Part shown: piece by piece, positions 1-6,985 of the stretch
How positions within the stretch are numbered: the stretch's first letter is position 1
Layout: each line of letters begins with the position of its first letter
NCBI GenBank assembly: GCA_963696625.1
Contig: CAVOKZ010000038.1
Location: 62,001 to 126,000 of the forward strand
From: JAWVFN01 sp963696625
GTDB lineage: Bacteria; Actinomycetota; Thermoleophilia; Solirubrobacterales; 70-9
Direction of reading: 5' to 3'
DNA length: 64,000 bases
The notes under the pieces: generated by a model
Databases searched by the model: none
Seen by the model: only the letters and a program-made list of their open reading frames with translations
What the model was told of the DNA's origin: nothing
Program-made: the position numbers and the translations under genes

Positions 1-1
1 C

Positions 2-1009
2 GCCGCCGCTCAGGACGAGGCGGTCGAGCAGACGCTCGCGGCCGGCGGTGAGCTCGCGGCCGGGGAGTCGGTCCAGCGCCTCGACGCTGCCGCGGTCGCC
101 GAGCGCTGCCGCTCACCACTCTTTCGCGGCGGCGTCCTCTATCCCGACGCAGCGACGGTGCAGCCCGCGCGCCTCGGTTTCGGGCTGCTCGCCACGCTGC
201 TCGCGGCCGGGGTGGAGGTCCACGAGTCCTCGCCGGTGAAGCGGGTCCGGGCCGGCCGCGGCGCCCGAGTCGAGGCCGACACCGGCGCCGGGCGGGTGCG
301 CGCGCCGCACGCGGTCGTCGCAATCGGCGCCGCCGCCGGGGGGCGCGGCTGGGGGGCGCGGAGCCGGCTGACGGCGGTCTCGAGCCATATCGTGCTCACC
401 GAGCCCGTCCCCGATGTGCTCGAGGAGATCGGCTGGACCGGCGGCGAGTGCATCACCGACTTCCGCGCTCTCGTCCACTACTTCCGCACGACGCCGGACG
501 GGCGCATCGCCTTCGGCTGGGGTGGAGGGCGGATCGCCTACGGCAGCGGCCTCCGGGGGCGGGTCGAGGTCGACCCGGGGACGATCGAGCAGGTCCGCCG
601 CGACCTGCTCGCCACCTTCCCCCAGCTGGAGGGGCGGCGGATCGAGCGCGCCTGGGGCGGGCCGATCGACGCGTCGCCCTCGCATCTTCCGGTGATCGCG
701 CTCGGCGGCGGCGGCCGGGTCGCGACCGCCTTCGGCTACACCGGCAACGGCGTCGCGCCGTCGCAGATGGTCGGCCGCACGCTCGCCTCGCTGGCGCTCG
801 ACCGGCGTGACGAGCCCTCGCGGCTGCCACTGGTCGACCCGGCGCCGCGGCGGGTTCCGCCCGAGCCGTTTCGCTGGATCGGCGGTGCTGCGATCCGTTC
901 GGCGCTGATTCGCAAGGAGCGCGCCGAGGGCGATGGCCGCCGCCCCGGGTTCCTGGCGAGGACCGTGGCGGCGATTCCCGAGCGAATCGGGTTCCATATC
1001 GGACGATGA
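2..1009 (+). CDS. FAD-dependent oxidoreductase, DAO family (5' truncated by window edge)
   Basis: The reading frame is open from the first bases of the window, so the N-terminal FAD-binding GxGxxG region lies outside. Visible are the mid-domain motif FRGGVLYPDAATVQPARL and the C-terminal FAD contact region AFGYTGNGVAPSQMVGR, both typical of D-amino-acid-oxidase-fold enzymes near gamma-glutamylputrescine oxidase and glycine oxidase. These oxidise an amine or amino acid using bound FAD. The substrate cannot be told. Its TGA stop overlaps the ATG of the next gene (ATGA), so the two are probably translationally coupled. Confidence 0.85.
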   Translation, partial: AAAQDEAVEQTLAAGGELAAGESVQRLDAAAVAERCRSPLFRGGVLYPDAATVQPARLGFGLLATLLAAGVEVHESSPVKRVRAGRGARVEADTGAGRVRAPHAVVAIGAAAGGRGWGARSRLTAVSSHIVLTEPVPDVLEEIGWTGGECITDFRALVHYFRTTPDGRIAFGWGGGRIAYGSGLRGRVEVDPGTIEQVRRDLLATFPQLEGRRIERAWGGPIDASPSHLPVIALGGGGRVATAFGYTGNGVAPSQMVGRTLASLALDRRDEPSRLPLVDPAPRRVPPEPFRWIGGAAIRSALIRKERAEGDGRRPGFLARTVAAIPERIGFHIGR

Positions 1010-1467
1010 CGATCCGCCCTGCGACATATGACGACATCGACGCGGTATTGCCGATGATGCTGGCCTACTGCGACTTCTACGAGGTCGAGCACCCCAATGA
1101 ACCCGCCCTGCAGGAGATGGCGAGGCAGCTGATCGACGCCGACGACGACCGCGGCTTCCTGCTCGTCGCCGCCGACGACGACGATCGTCCGGTCGGCTTC
1201 TCGGCCTGCGGCTGGAAGTGGTCGACGCTGCGCGGCGCCCGCTGCGTGATCATGGAGGACTTGTTCGTCGATCCCGAGTTCCGTGGGCGAGGCGTCGCCG
1301 ATCGCCTGATCTCCGAATCCGCCGCCGTCGCCCGTCGAGGCGGCGCCCCGGCGATGCTCTGGCAGACCCAGCCCGCCAACAAGCGCGCCCAGGCCGTCTA
1401 TGACCGCGTCGGGGGCCAGCCCGAGAGGCTGATCGAGTACGAGCTCGAGCTGGGCGAGGGGAGCTGA
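1006..1467 (+). CDS. GNAT family N-acetyltransferase
   Basis: A 153-residue single-domain protein of usual GNAT length. It begins MTIRPATYDDIDAVLPMM, and the acetyl-CoA pyrophosphate-binding motif A is seen as EDLFVDPEFRGRGVADRLI (R-G-x-G-x-A/G). It would transfer an acetyl group from acetyl-CoA to an amine; the acceptor is unknown. The start overlaps the upstream FAD oxidoreductase stop by four bases and the next gene begins two bases after its stop, so the first three genes form one operon. The pairing with a DAO-type amine oxidase would fit amine catabolism or detoxification, but this is context only. Confidence 0.85.
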   Translation: MTIRPATYDDIDAVLPMMLAYCDFYEVEHPNEPALQEMARQLIDADDDRGFLLVAADDDDRPVGFSACGWKWSTLRGARCVIMEDLFVDPEFRGRGVADRLISESAAVARRGGAPAMLWQTQPANKRAQAVYDRVGGQPERLIEYELELGEGS

Positions 1468-1469
1468 GC

Positions 1470-2246
1470 ATCACCGTCCCGATCGTCGTCGCGGTGGTTG
1501 TGGTTCTGGCCGTCGCGGCGCTGATCGTGCGCGAGCCGTGCAAGCGCTGGTACCGGCGACGGGTGATCCGCAGGAAGACCGCAGCAGGTATCGAGCAGGC
1601 GATGCAGCTCGGCACCGACCTCGCGGTCAAGGGCGTCGGCCTCGTCGCCTCGCAGGGGGCGAGCGCGCTGCGGGCCCCGATCGAGGCGCTCTCCCGCTGG
1701 GCGGAGGTCGAGCACCCCGAGCTGCGGCGGGTCTCGCGCGACGGCACCGTCGCGATCCTCTTCTCCGACATCGAGAACTCGACCGCGCTCAACGAGGAGC
1801 TCGGCGACACGCGCTGGCTGAAGGTGCTCGGCGCCCACGACAAGCTCGTGCGCCGCGAGGTCGCGTCGCAGAACGGCTACGTCGTCAAGTCCCAGGGAGA
1901 CGGGTTCATGGTCGCCTTCGAGGAGTCCCGCCAGGCGGTGCACTGCGCGCTGGGGGTGCAGCGCCGGCTCGAGAGCCCCCGCGGAACGCTGCGCAAGACT
2001 CCGCTGCGCGTCCGCATCGGGATCCACACCGGCCGGGTGGTTGCCAAGAAGGGCGACCTCTACGGCCGCAACGTGGCGCTCGCGGCACGAGTGGCCGAGC
2101 AGGCGACGGGCGGCGAGATCCTGGTCTCGGGCGAGGTCGCGGCCGAGGCGAAGGGGGAGGAGGGCGTCGTCTTCGGCGCCGCCCGCGAAGTCGAGCTAAA
2201 GGGGCTCGGCTCGGAAGAGCTGATCGAGGTCAGTCCGAGCGCTTGA
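1470..2246 (+). CDS. membrane-anchored class III adenylate/guanylate cyclase-domain protein
   Basis: One N-terminal membrane segment (about residues 2-22) is followed by a class III nucleotide cyclase catalytic domain (about residues 85-250). The metal-binding aspartates are present (LFSDIENST and KSQGDGFMVAF, the latter also carrying the substrate-selecting lysine), and so is the transition-state arginine in GRNVALAARV. The asparagine normally four residues before that arginine is alanine, so activity may be low or lost. No ATG or TTG precedes the membrane segment. The GTG at 1494 starts inside it and has no ribosome binding site, while ATC at 1470 stands eight bases after GAGGGG. ATC is therefore taken as the start. 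If active, it would make cAMP, and a CRP/GlxR-type site lies at 9748. Confidence 0.75.
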   Translation: MTVPIVVAVVVVLAVAALIVREPCKRWYRRRVIRRKTAAGIEQAMQLGTDLAVKGVGLVASQGASALRAPIEALSRWAEVEHPELRRVSRDGTVAILFSDIENSTALNEELGDTRWLKVLGAHDKLVRREVASQNGYVVKSQGDGFMVAFEESRQAVHCALGVQRRLESPRGTLRKTPLRVRIGIHTGRVVAKKGDLYGRNVALAARVAEQATGGEILVSGEVAAEAKGEEGVVFGAAREVELKGLGSEELIEVSPSA

Positions 2247-2481
2247 GGCGTCGCCAGGGGCTCAGACTGCCGCGCACCCCTTCGACCTCCTCCTGAAGCC
2301 GGTCGACGCCGGCCCGCATCGCCTTCACCTCGTCGTCCATCGACGTGGTTCTGGCCTCGATGCCCTTCAGCGTCTGCAGCAACTCGGGGATCTGCTGCAT
2401 GCCGTCGGCGATCCGCCGCACGTCGGGGATCAGCCCGGTGACCTGCTTCGGCAGCCCGTCGAACGGGTTCCTCACCTGCAC
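2230..2481 (-). CDS. small coiled-coil hypothetical protein
   Basis: An 83-residue protein from GTG 2481 (a second GTG at 2475 is equally possible). It begins with NPFDGLPKQVTGLIPDVRR and continues as an amphipathic helix with heptad-like spacing (MQQIPELLQTLKGIEARTTSMDDEVKAMR). No known family is recognised. Its 3' end overlaps the convergent cyclase gene by 17 bases. The longer open frame (to 2541) lacks a good start. Codon use and the helical pattern favour a real gene. Confidence 0.5.
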   Translation of the reverse strand: MQVRNPFDGLPKQVTGLIPDVRRIADGMQQIPELLQTLKGIEARTTSMDDEVKAMRAGVDRLQEEVEGVRGSLSPWRRLKRSD

Positions 2482-2526
2482 GGCGGGGACGCTACCAGCG
2501 CGACCAGCGTTGGACGAACTACCCAC

Positions 2527-2554
2527 TTGACATGACCCCAAAAATGGGTACAGT
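2527..2554 (+). promoter_or_regulatory. strong sigma-70-type promoter without a coding gene
   Basis: TTGACA at 2527-2532, a 16-base spacer, then TACAGT at 2549-2554. No convincing protein gene follows on this strand. A terminator-like hairpin lies about 55 bases past the expected start site (about 2561), so the promoter probably drives a short RNA. Confidence 0.55.
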
Positions 2555-2560
2555 TCCGCA

Positions 2561-2650
2561 CCACAAGCTTCTGGGGTATATCGGGATCCGTTGTGTGGGC
2601 TGGGATTTGCGCCGCCGCCTTAATTACTTGGGGCGGCGGTGCTTTTCGTT
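2561..2650 (+). ncRNA. candidate small RNA (promoter to terminator interval)
   Basis: Between the promoter at 2527-2554 and a terminator there are about 85-90 bases with no plausible reading frame. The terminator is an 11-base-pair GC stem (GCGCCGCCGCC at 2609-2619 with GGCGGCGGTGC at 2632-2642, one G-U pair) followed by TTTT-CG-TTT. CCACA near 2562 can pair with TGTGG near 2593, giving a second stem. It is not recognisable as 6S, SRP or tmRNA. The interval is AT-richer than its neighbours. Confidence 0.4.
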
Positions 2651-2654
2651 TCTA

Positions 2655-2671
2655 AAGGGGTCAGACCCCTT
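2655..2671. repeat. REP-like short palindrome
   Basis: AAGGGGTC-A-GACCCCTT is an eight-base perfect inverted repeat around one base, directly after the candidate small-RNA terminator. Short GC palindromes of this kind are often scattered REP units; no partner transposase is in the window. Confidence 0.4.
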
Positions 2672-2687
2672 AGGGTTGTGTCGACAG

Positions 2688-3314
2688 TCAGTCGGCGGCG
2701 TTGGCGCGGAGCTGTTCGATCGTCTTGCCGCTGAGCACCGACTCGGGCTCGGTGGAAAGCGGGTTGCGGCGGGCGTCGGCGCCCTCGCCCTTCTTCTTGA
2801 CGAGGAGCCACTGCTCGCGTTCGCCGGGGTCGGACGTACGGAAGAGCCCGAACGCCCCGCGGAGCTTGTCGCCCAGCAGGAAGATCTTCAGGTCGCCCTT
2901 TTCCAGACCCTCGGAGATGCTGATCTTCTTGCCGGGGCGCGATCCGCCCAGCGGCGTGCCGGAGACGTTCTCGTAGACCCCTCGATCCCAGACGATCATC
3001 TCGCCGGCCCCGTACTCGCCTTTCGGGATCACGCCTTCCCACTCGAGGTAGGAGAGCGGATGGGGCTCGGTTCGCATCGCGAGGCGCTTGACCCGCGGGT
3101 CCAGCGACGGGCCCTTCGGCACTGCCCAGGACTCGAGCGCCCCGTCGATCTCGAGCCGCAGGTCGTAGTGCAGGGAGCTCGCCGCGTGCTTCTGGATCAC
3201 GAAGCGCGGGTACTTTGACTTCGTCCGCCGTCGGCTCGGTTTCGGCTCCGAGGTCTTCTCGAAGTCGCGCTTGCGTTCGTACTCGCTGAGCGTGTCCTTA
3301 GGGGCCTTGGCCAC
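2688..3314 (-). CDS. LigD-type 3'-phosphoesterase domain protein (DNA end processing)
   Basis: 208 residues. The core FVIQKHAASSLHYDLRLE plus WAVPKGPSLDP is the signature of the LigD phosphoesterase domain, which removes 3'-phosphates and ribonucleotides from DNA ends before non-homologous end joining. The conserved histidine, aspartate and arginine are all there, as is the glycine-rich GVIPKGEYGAGEMIVWDRG strand. An N-terminal basic tail (about 40 residues) precedes the domain. In many bacteria this domain is part of a large LigD; here it is separate, as are the ligase (19725) and polymerase (21116) domains. The GTG start at 3314 is divergent from the NUDIX gene, with 24 bases between them that must hold both promoters. 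Confidence 0.85.
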   Translation of the reverse strand: MAKAPKDTLSEYERKRDFEKTSEPKPSRRRTKSKYPRFVIQKHAASSLHYDLRLEIDGALESWAVPKGPSLDPRVKRLAMRTEPHPLSYLEWEGVIPKGEYGAGEMIVWDRGVYENVSGTPLGGSRPGKKISISEGLEKGDLKIFLLGDKLRGAFGLFRTSDPGEREQWLLVKKKGEGADARRNPLSTEPESVLSGKTIEQLRANAAD

Positions 3315-3338
3315 TGCTGCTCCCTATTCTCTCCGGCC

Positions 3339-3773
3339 GTGGCCCGCTTTGAAACCGAGGAAGGCGAAGCGCCCGAGGTCCTCGCCGCCGGTGGGGTCGT
3401 CGTCCGCGACGACGGCGACGGTCCCCGCGCGCTCGTCGTTCACCGCCCCAAGTACCGCGACTGGTCGCTGCCCAAGGGCAAGCTCGACCCGGGTGAGAGC
3501 TTCGAGCAGGCGGCGGTGCGCGAGGTGCGGGAGGAGACCGGCTTTGAGTGCGAGCTCGGCGAGCCGCTCGGTGAGGTCACCTACCGCGATCGCAAGGCGC
3601 GCCCGAAGCTCGTCCGCTACTGGCGGATGACGGCGATCGAGGGCGAGTTCAGCCCCAACAACGAGGTCGACGAGGTGCGCTGGGTCGACGCCGGCGAGGC
3701 CGAGGGACTGCTCAACTACGAGCGCGACTCGGAGCTGGTCCGCAAGGCGCTTTCACCCACGCCCGGGAGCTAG
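3339..3773 (+). CDS. NUDIX hydrolase (MutT-like)
   Basis: 144 residues with a full NUDIX box GKLDPGESFEQAAVREVREETGFE in sections (GxxxxxE, then REVREETGF), near residues 47-69. NUDIX enzymes cleave nucleoside diphosphate derivatives, as in clearing oxidised dNTPs or dinucleoside polyphosphates; sequence alone does not fix the substrate. The start is GTG 3339, eight bases after TATTCT, so the message is probably leaderless or almost so. Divergent from the 3'-phosphoesterase gene, which would fit a shared DNA-maintenance role. Confidence 0.88.
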   Translation: MARFETEEGEAPEVLAAGGVVVRDDGDGPRALVVHRPKYRDWSLPKGKLDPGESFEQAAVREVREETGFECELGEPLGEVTYRDRKARPKLVRYWRMTAIEGEFSPNNEVDEVRWVDAGEAEGLLNYERDSELVRKALSPTPGS

Positions 3774-3783
3774 GCTCCAACCC

Positions 3784-4500
3784 GTGGGCTTCTATCTGAA
3801 GACGTTCCTCGGAGCGGCGCTCTTCCTCGCCTCGGTCGTCGCCTTCAACTACGCGCTGATCCAGCTGCTCGAGGTCGGCACCTGCGCGTCGGGCAACACG
3901 CCGTATGAGATCGCGCGGCCGTGCCCGTCCGGGGTCGGCGCCGACATCGGGCTGCTCGTCGGCTCGATCTTCGCCGGCCTCCTCGGCGCCGCGATCTTCG
4001 CCTTCCGCGGCGAGCGCCCGGGACACAAGAGCTCACTGCGCAACACCTTCAGCTGGGGCGCTTTCGCCTGGGGCCTGTTCTTCGCGGGCACTGGGGCCGC
4101 GTCGCTGTATGCATCGTTGACCGATTCCCAGATCGACGCCTCAGCCGGCGGCAAGCTCGGCGGGATCATCGTCGGCATCACCTTCCTGGTCATGGGCATC
4201 CCGGCGATCATCTTCGCCCTCTGGGGGTTCTTCGGCGGCCGAGGCGAGGGATCGTCCAAGTCCTCGTCGCCCTCGGGACCTGCGCCGACCGCCGAGGGCG
4301 GGCTGCTCGACAGCCTGCGCTCGAGCGCCGGCTCGGCGGCGGGCACCGCGAGCGCCGGCTGGCGCAGGGTCACGCCGTCGCGCGGCGGTGGGGGAGGCGA
4401 CGCCCTCGACAAGATCGACCGGCTCAACAGGCTGCGCCGGTCCGGAGCATTGACCGAGGCCGAGTTCGAGAAGGAGAAGGCGAAGCTGCTCGCCGAGTGA
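3784..4500 (+). CDS. multi-pass membrane protein with C-terminal SHOCT domain
   Basis: 238 residues with four predicted membrane segments (about residues 7-27, 52-72, 86-108 and 121-146), a Ser/Gly/Pro-rich linker, and a C-terminal SHOCT helix pair (DKIDRLNRLRRSGALTEAEFEKEKAKLL). SHOCT is a short oligomerisation module common in actinobacterial envelope proteins. The start is GTG 3784, seven bases after TAGGCT, and this hexamer is itself formed by the TAG stop of the NUDIX gene. Function unknown. Confidence 0.75.
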   Translation: MGFYLKTFLGAALFLASVVAFNYALIQLLEVGTCASGNTPYEIARPCPSGVGADIGLLVGSIFAGLLGAAIFAFRGERPGHKSSLRNTFSWGAFAWGLFFAGTGAASLYASLTDSQIDASAGGKLGGIIVGITFLVMGIPAIIFALWGFFGGRGEGSSKSSSPSGPAPTAEGGLLDSLRSSAGSAAGTASAGWRRVTPSRGGGGGDALDKIDRLNRLRRSGALTEAEFEKEKAKLLAE

Positions 4501-4560
4501 GCGGCGCGCGCTGCCTCGCGCCGCTCGAGGGTTCTGCCCGCCACGATCGCCGACCCCCAC

Positions 4561-4743
4561 GTGACCGTCGACGGCCAGCGCTCGCGCTACTTCGGCCCCG
4601 ACGGCAGCTGGGTCTTCCGCGGCAACGGCTGCAGCGCCAACAACCTCGACTCCGACTTCTTCTTCGGGCGGATCATCGACACGCAGACGATCGAGAAGCT
4701 GCTCGACCAGCCGGCCTGCGAGTCGGAGATCATCAAGCGCTGA
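4561..4743 (+). CDS. small hypothetical protein
   Basis: 60 residues from GTG 4561 (MTVDGQRSRYFGPDGSWVFRGNGC), with two cysteines. It lies between the SHOCT gene and a strong hairpin terminator. No family is recognised and no membrane segment is seen. The frame is open back to 4501 and an ATC at 4546 is another possible start. Real because codon bias holds and the terminator follows its stop at once, but evidence is modest. Confidence 0.45.
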   Translation: MTVDGQRSRYFGPDGSWVFRGNGCSANNLDSDFFFGRIIDTQTIEKLLDQPACESEIIKR

Positions 4744-4744
4744 C

Positions 4745-4774
4745 GCGAGAGGGGCCCCGCAGGGCCCCTCTCGC
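4745..4774. terminator. bidirectional hairpin terminator
   Basis: A 13-base-pair perfect stem, GCGAGAGGGGCCC with GGGCCCCTCTCGC, around CGCA. It starts two bases after the stop of the small gene and precedes the end of the convergent RTX-like gene. A true T-run is missing, as is common in high-GC actinobacteria. Confidence 0.75.
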
Positions 4775-4798
4775 TCCTCTCTCACGACGCCGCTCTCT

Positions 4799-5497
4799 CT
4801 ACGCGCCGCCCTCTTGCTGCGACTCGACCGGCGACGGGGCCCTGCGAATCAATACTTCGCAGTTGTCCGCCACCTGGTCGAGGTTCGCCGGATCGACGAA
4901 GACGACGTCCCGCCTGCCGCGGCCGCAGTCGACCGTGTCGGTTTCGCCGTCGTTGACGTGAATCCGGTCGTTCTCGCGACCGCCGTGGACCTCGTCGCCG
5001 CCCGGCAGCGCCGCGTCGGTCTGCGCCAGCGCGAACATGATGTCCGGGCCGGGACCGCCGAAGGTCACGTCGACGCCGGGACCGGCGAAGACGAAATCGG
5101 CGCCGCGACCGCCGCGGACGATGTCGTCGCCCTCGCGACCGCGCACGAGGTCGTTGCCCTCGCGCCCTGCGATCAGGTCGTTGCCGGCCTCGCCGAAGGC
5201 GACGTCGTTGCCGCGACCCGTGTCGATCGTGTCGTTCTCGGTGCCACCGGAGACCTGGTCGTTGCCGGGCCCGGTGTCGATCCGGTCGTTGCCGGCCTCG
5301 CCCTGGACAACGTCGTTGCCCGCCATCGCGATTACCGTGTCGTCTCCCGCCTTGGCGGAGATCTGGTCCGCCTGCGGGGTCCCGAACAGATTGTCCGGGT
5401 CGTCGGTGCCGACGATCGTCGCCGCCACGGCCGAAGTGGCCGAGACGGCGAGGATCGCCAGCGCCGTGAACAGTCCCACCTTGATCTTCGCGTGCAT
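4799..5497 (-). CDS. secreted RTX-like calcium-binding repeat protein
   Basis: 232 residues. A Sec signal peptide is evident (KIKVGLFTALAILAVSATSAVAA, cleavage after AVA near residue 26 from ATG 5497). The mature part is made of about ten nonapeptide-like repeats of the GGxGxDxxx type (GNDVVQGEAGNDRIDTGPGNDQV, REGDDIVRGGRGADFV and so on) which fold into a calcium-loaded beta-roll. Two late cysteines (VDCGRG, DNCEVL) may cap the roll. Classical RTX proteins use a C-terminal type I secretion signal; this one has an N-terminal Sec signal, usual in actinobacteria. A GGAGGG ribosome site precedes the start. Role is likely surface or matrix; the partner is unknown. Confidence 0.85.
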   Translation of the reverse strand: MHAKIKVGLFTALAILAVSATSAVAATIVGTDDPDNLFGTPQADQISAKAGDDTVIAMAGNDVVQGEAGNDRIDTGPGNDQVSGGTENDTIDTGRGNDVAFGEAGNDLIAGREGNDLVRGREGDDIVRGGRGADFVFAGPGVDVTFGGPGPDIMFALAQTDAALPGGDEVHGGRENDRIHVNDGETDTVDCGRGRRDVVFVDPANLDQVADNCEVLIRRAPSPVESQQEGGA

Positions 5498-5594
5498 CCG
5501 AATCCCTCCAGGATCAATTGTGTGTCCGTGAAACACGGCAGCCGCTGGGGGAGTTGCGGTCCGCAGCCACTCGGTCGATAGGTTGCGGCGGCGC

Positions 5595-6968
5595 ATGGAG
5601 GCGCAGAACAAACTCGAAACCGACGTGATCGTCGTCGGCGCCGGACTGGCGGGCCTGACCGCGGCCCGCGAGCTTGCCGCGGCGGGACGCAGCGTGCGGG
5701 TCGTCGAGGCCCGCGACCGGGTCGGAGGCCGAACCCTCAACGCCTCGATCGGCGACGGCAACGTGGTCGAGATGGGCGGCCAGTGGGTCGGGCCGACCCA
5801 GGACCGCGTCCTCGCCCTCGCGCAAGACCTCGGCGTCGACACCTTCCCGACCTATTACGAGGGCCGCAGCCTGCTCGACCTCGGCGGCAACCAGCGCCGC
5901 TACAAGGGCACGATCCCGAAGCTGGCGCCGCACGTTCTGTTCGACCTCGATCGCGCCCGGCGCAAGCTGAAGAAGCTCTCGGCCGAGGTCCCCGCCGGGG
6001 CGCCGTGGCTGGCGCGCAAGGCGCACGAGTACGACTCGAAGACGCTGCGAACCTGGATCGAGGAGATCACGCGGACGAAGAAGGCGAGGGCCGTGCTCGA
6101 GATCGCGATCGGCACCGTCATGGGAACCAGCGCGGCGGAGCAGTCGCTGCTCTGGATGCTGTTCTACGTCAGCTCGGCGGGCAGCTTCGACATGCTGATC
6201 GACACCGAGGGCGGCGCCCAGCAGGACCGCCTCGTCGGCGGATCGCAGGAGCTGTCGCTGCGCATGGCGGACGAGCTCGGCGACGCGGTCGCGCTCTCCG
6301 CGCCCGTGACCCGAGTCGCTCAGGACGCCTCGGGTGTGAGCGTGACCGCCGCCGGCACCGAGCTGCGGGCGCGGCGGGCGATCGTCGCGGTGCCGCCGCC
6401 GCTCGCGGCGCGGATCGCCTACACGCCGGCTCTCGGCGGCCGCCGCGACCAGCTCCTGCAGCGGATGGCGCACGGGGTCCTCACCAAGTGCGCCGCCGTC
6501 TATCCGACGCCGTTCTGGCGCGAGGACGGGCTCACCGGGCAGGCGGTGACCGATGCCGGGCCGGTGACGACGACCTTCGACAACTCGCCGCCCGACGGCT
6601 CGCGCGGGGTGATGCTCGGCTTCATCGCCGGCGCCGACGCCGTCGAGCACGCCCGCCGCCCCGAGGCCGAGCGCAAGGCGGCCGTGCTCGACTGCTTCGC
6701 CGCGCTGTTCGGCGAGAAGGCGCGCCAACCCGCGATCTACCTCGAGCAGGCCTGGTCCGAGGAGGAGTGGACCCGCGGGGGCCCGGTCTGCTCGCCCTCG
6801 CCCGGGGCTCTCAGCGCCTACGGCGAGGCGATGCGCCAGCCCGCGGGGCGGGTTCACTGGGCCGGCTCGGAGACTTCGACGATCTGGTGCGGGTACATGG
6901 ACGGCGCCGTGCGCTCGGGCGAGCGCGCCGCCGAGGAGACGCTCGACGCCGAGGGCTGGCGTCTGTAG
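5595..6968 (+). CDS. flavin monoamine oxidase family protein
   Basis: 457 residues. The N-terminal dinucleotide fold VIVVGAGLAGLTAARELAAAG is followed by VVEARDRVGGR, the GG doublet motif, and GGQWVGPTQDR. The C-terminal FAD motif WAGSETSTIWCGYMDGAVRSGERAA is complete. This is the amine oxidase (MAO/putrescine oxidase) family, which oxidises primary or secondary amines with release of hydrogen peroxide. ATG 5595 is preferred to the upstream TTG because TAGGTT at 5579-5584 would put the transcript start only a few bases before it. The amidase gene follows 17 bases after its stop. Confidence 0.9.
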   Translation: MEAQNKLETDVIVVGAGLAGLTAARELAAAGRSVRVVEARDRVGGRTLNASIGDGNVVEMGGQWVGPTQDRVLALAQDLGVDTFPTYYEGRSLLDLGGNQRRYKGTIPKLAPHVLFDLDRARRKLKKLSAEVPAGAPWLARKAHEYDSKTLRTWIEEITRTKKARAVLEIAIGTVMGTSAAEQSLLWMLFYVSSAGSFDMLIDTEGGAQQDRLVGGSQELSLRMADELGDAVALSAPVTRVAQDASGVSVTAAGTELRARRAIVAVPPPLAARIAYTPALGGRRDQLLQRMAHGVLTKCAAVYPTPFWREDGLTGQAVTDAGPVTTTFDNSPPDGSRGVMLGFIAGADAVEHARRPEAERKAAVLDCFAALFGEKARQPAIYLEQAWSEEEWTRGGPVCSPSPGALSAYGEAMRQPAGRVHWAGSETSTIWCGYMDGAVRSGERAAEETLDAEGWRL

Positions 6969-6985
6969 CAAATAGGGTCCGCACC

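Noticed and set aside
113..1027. Long minus-strand open frame opposite the FAD oxidoreductase
   Set aside because: Typical GC-rich shadow frame, rich in Arg/Pro/Ala, with no family match; the plus strand is clearly coding.
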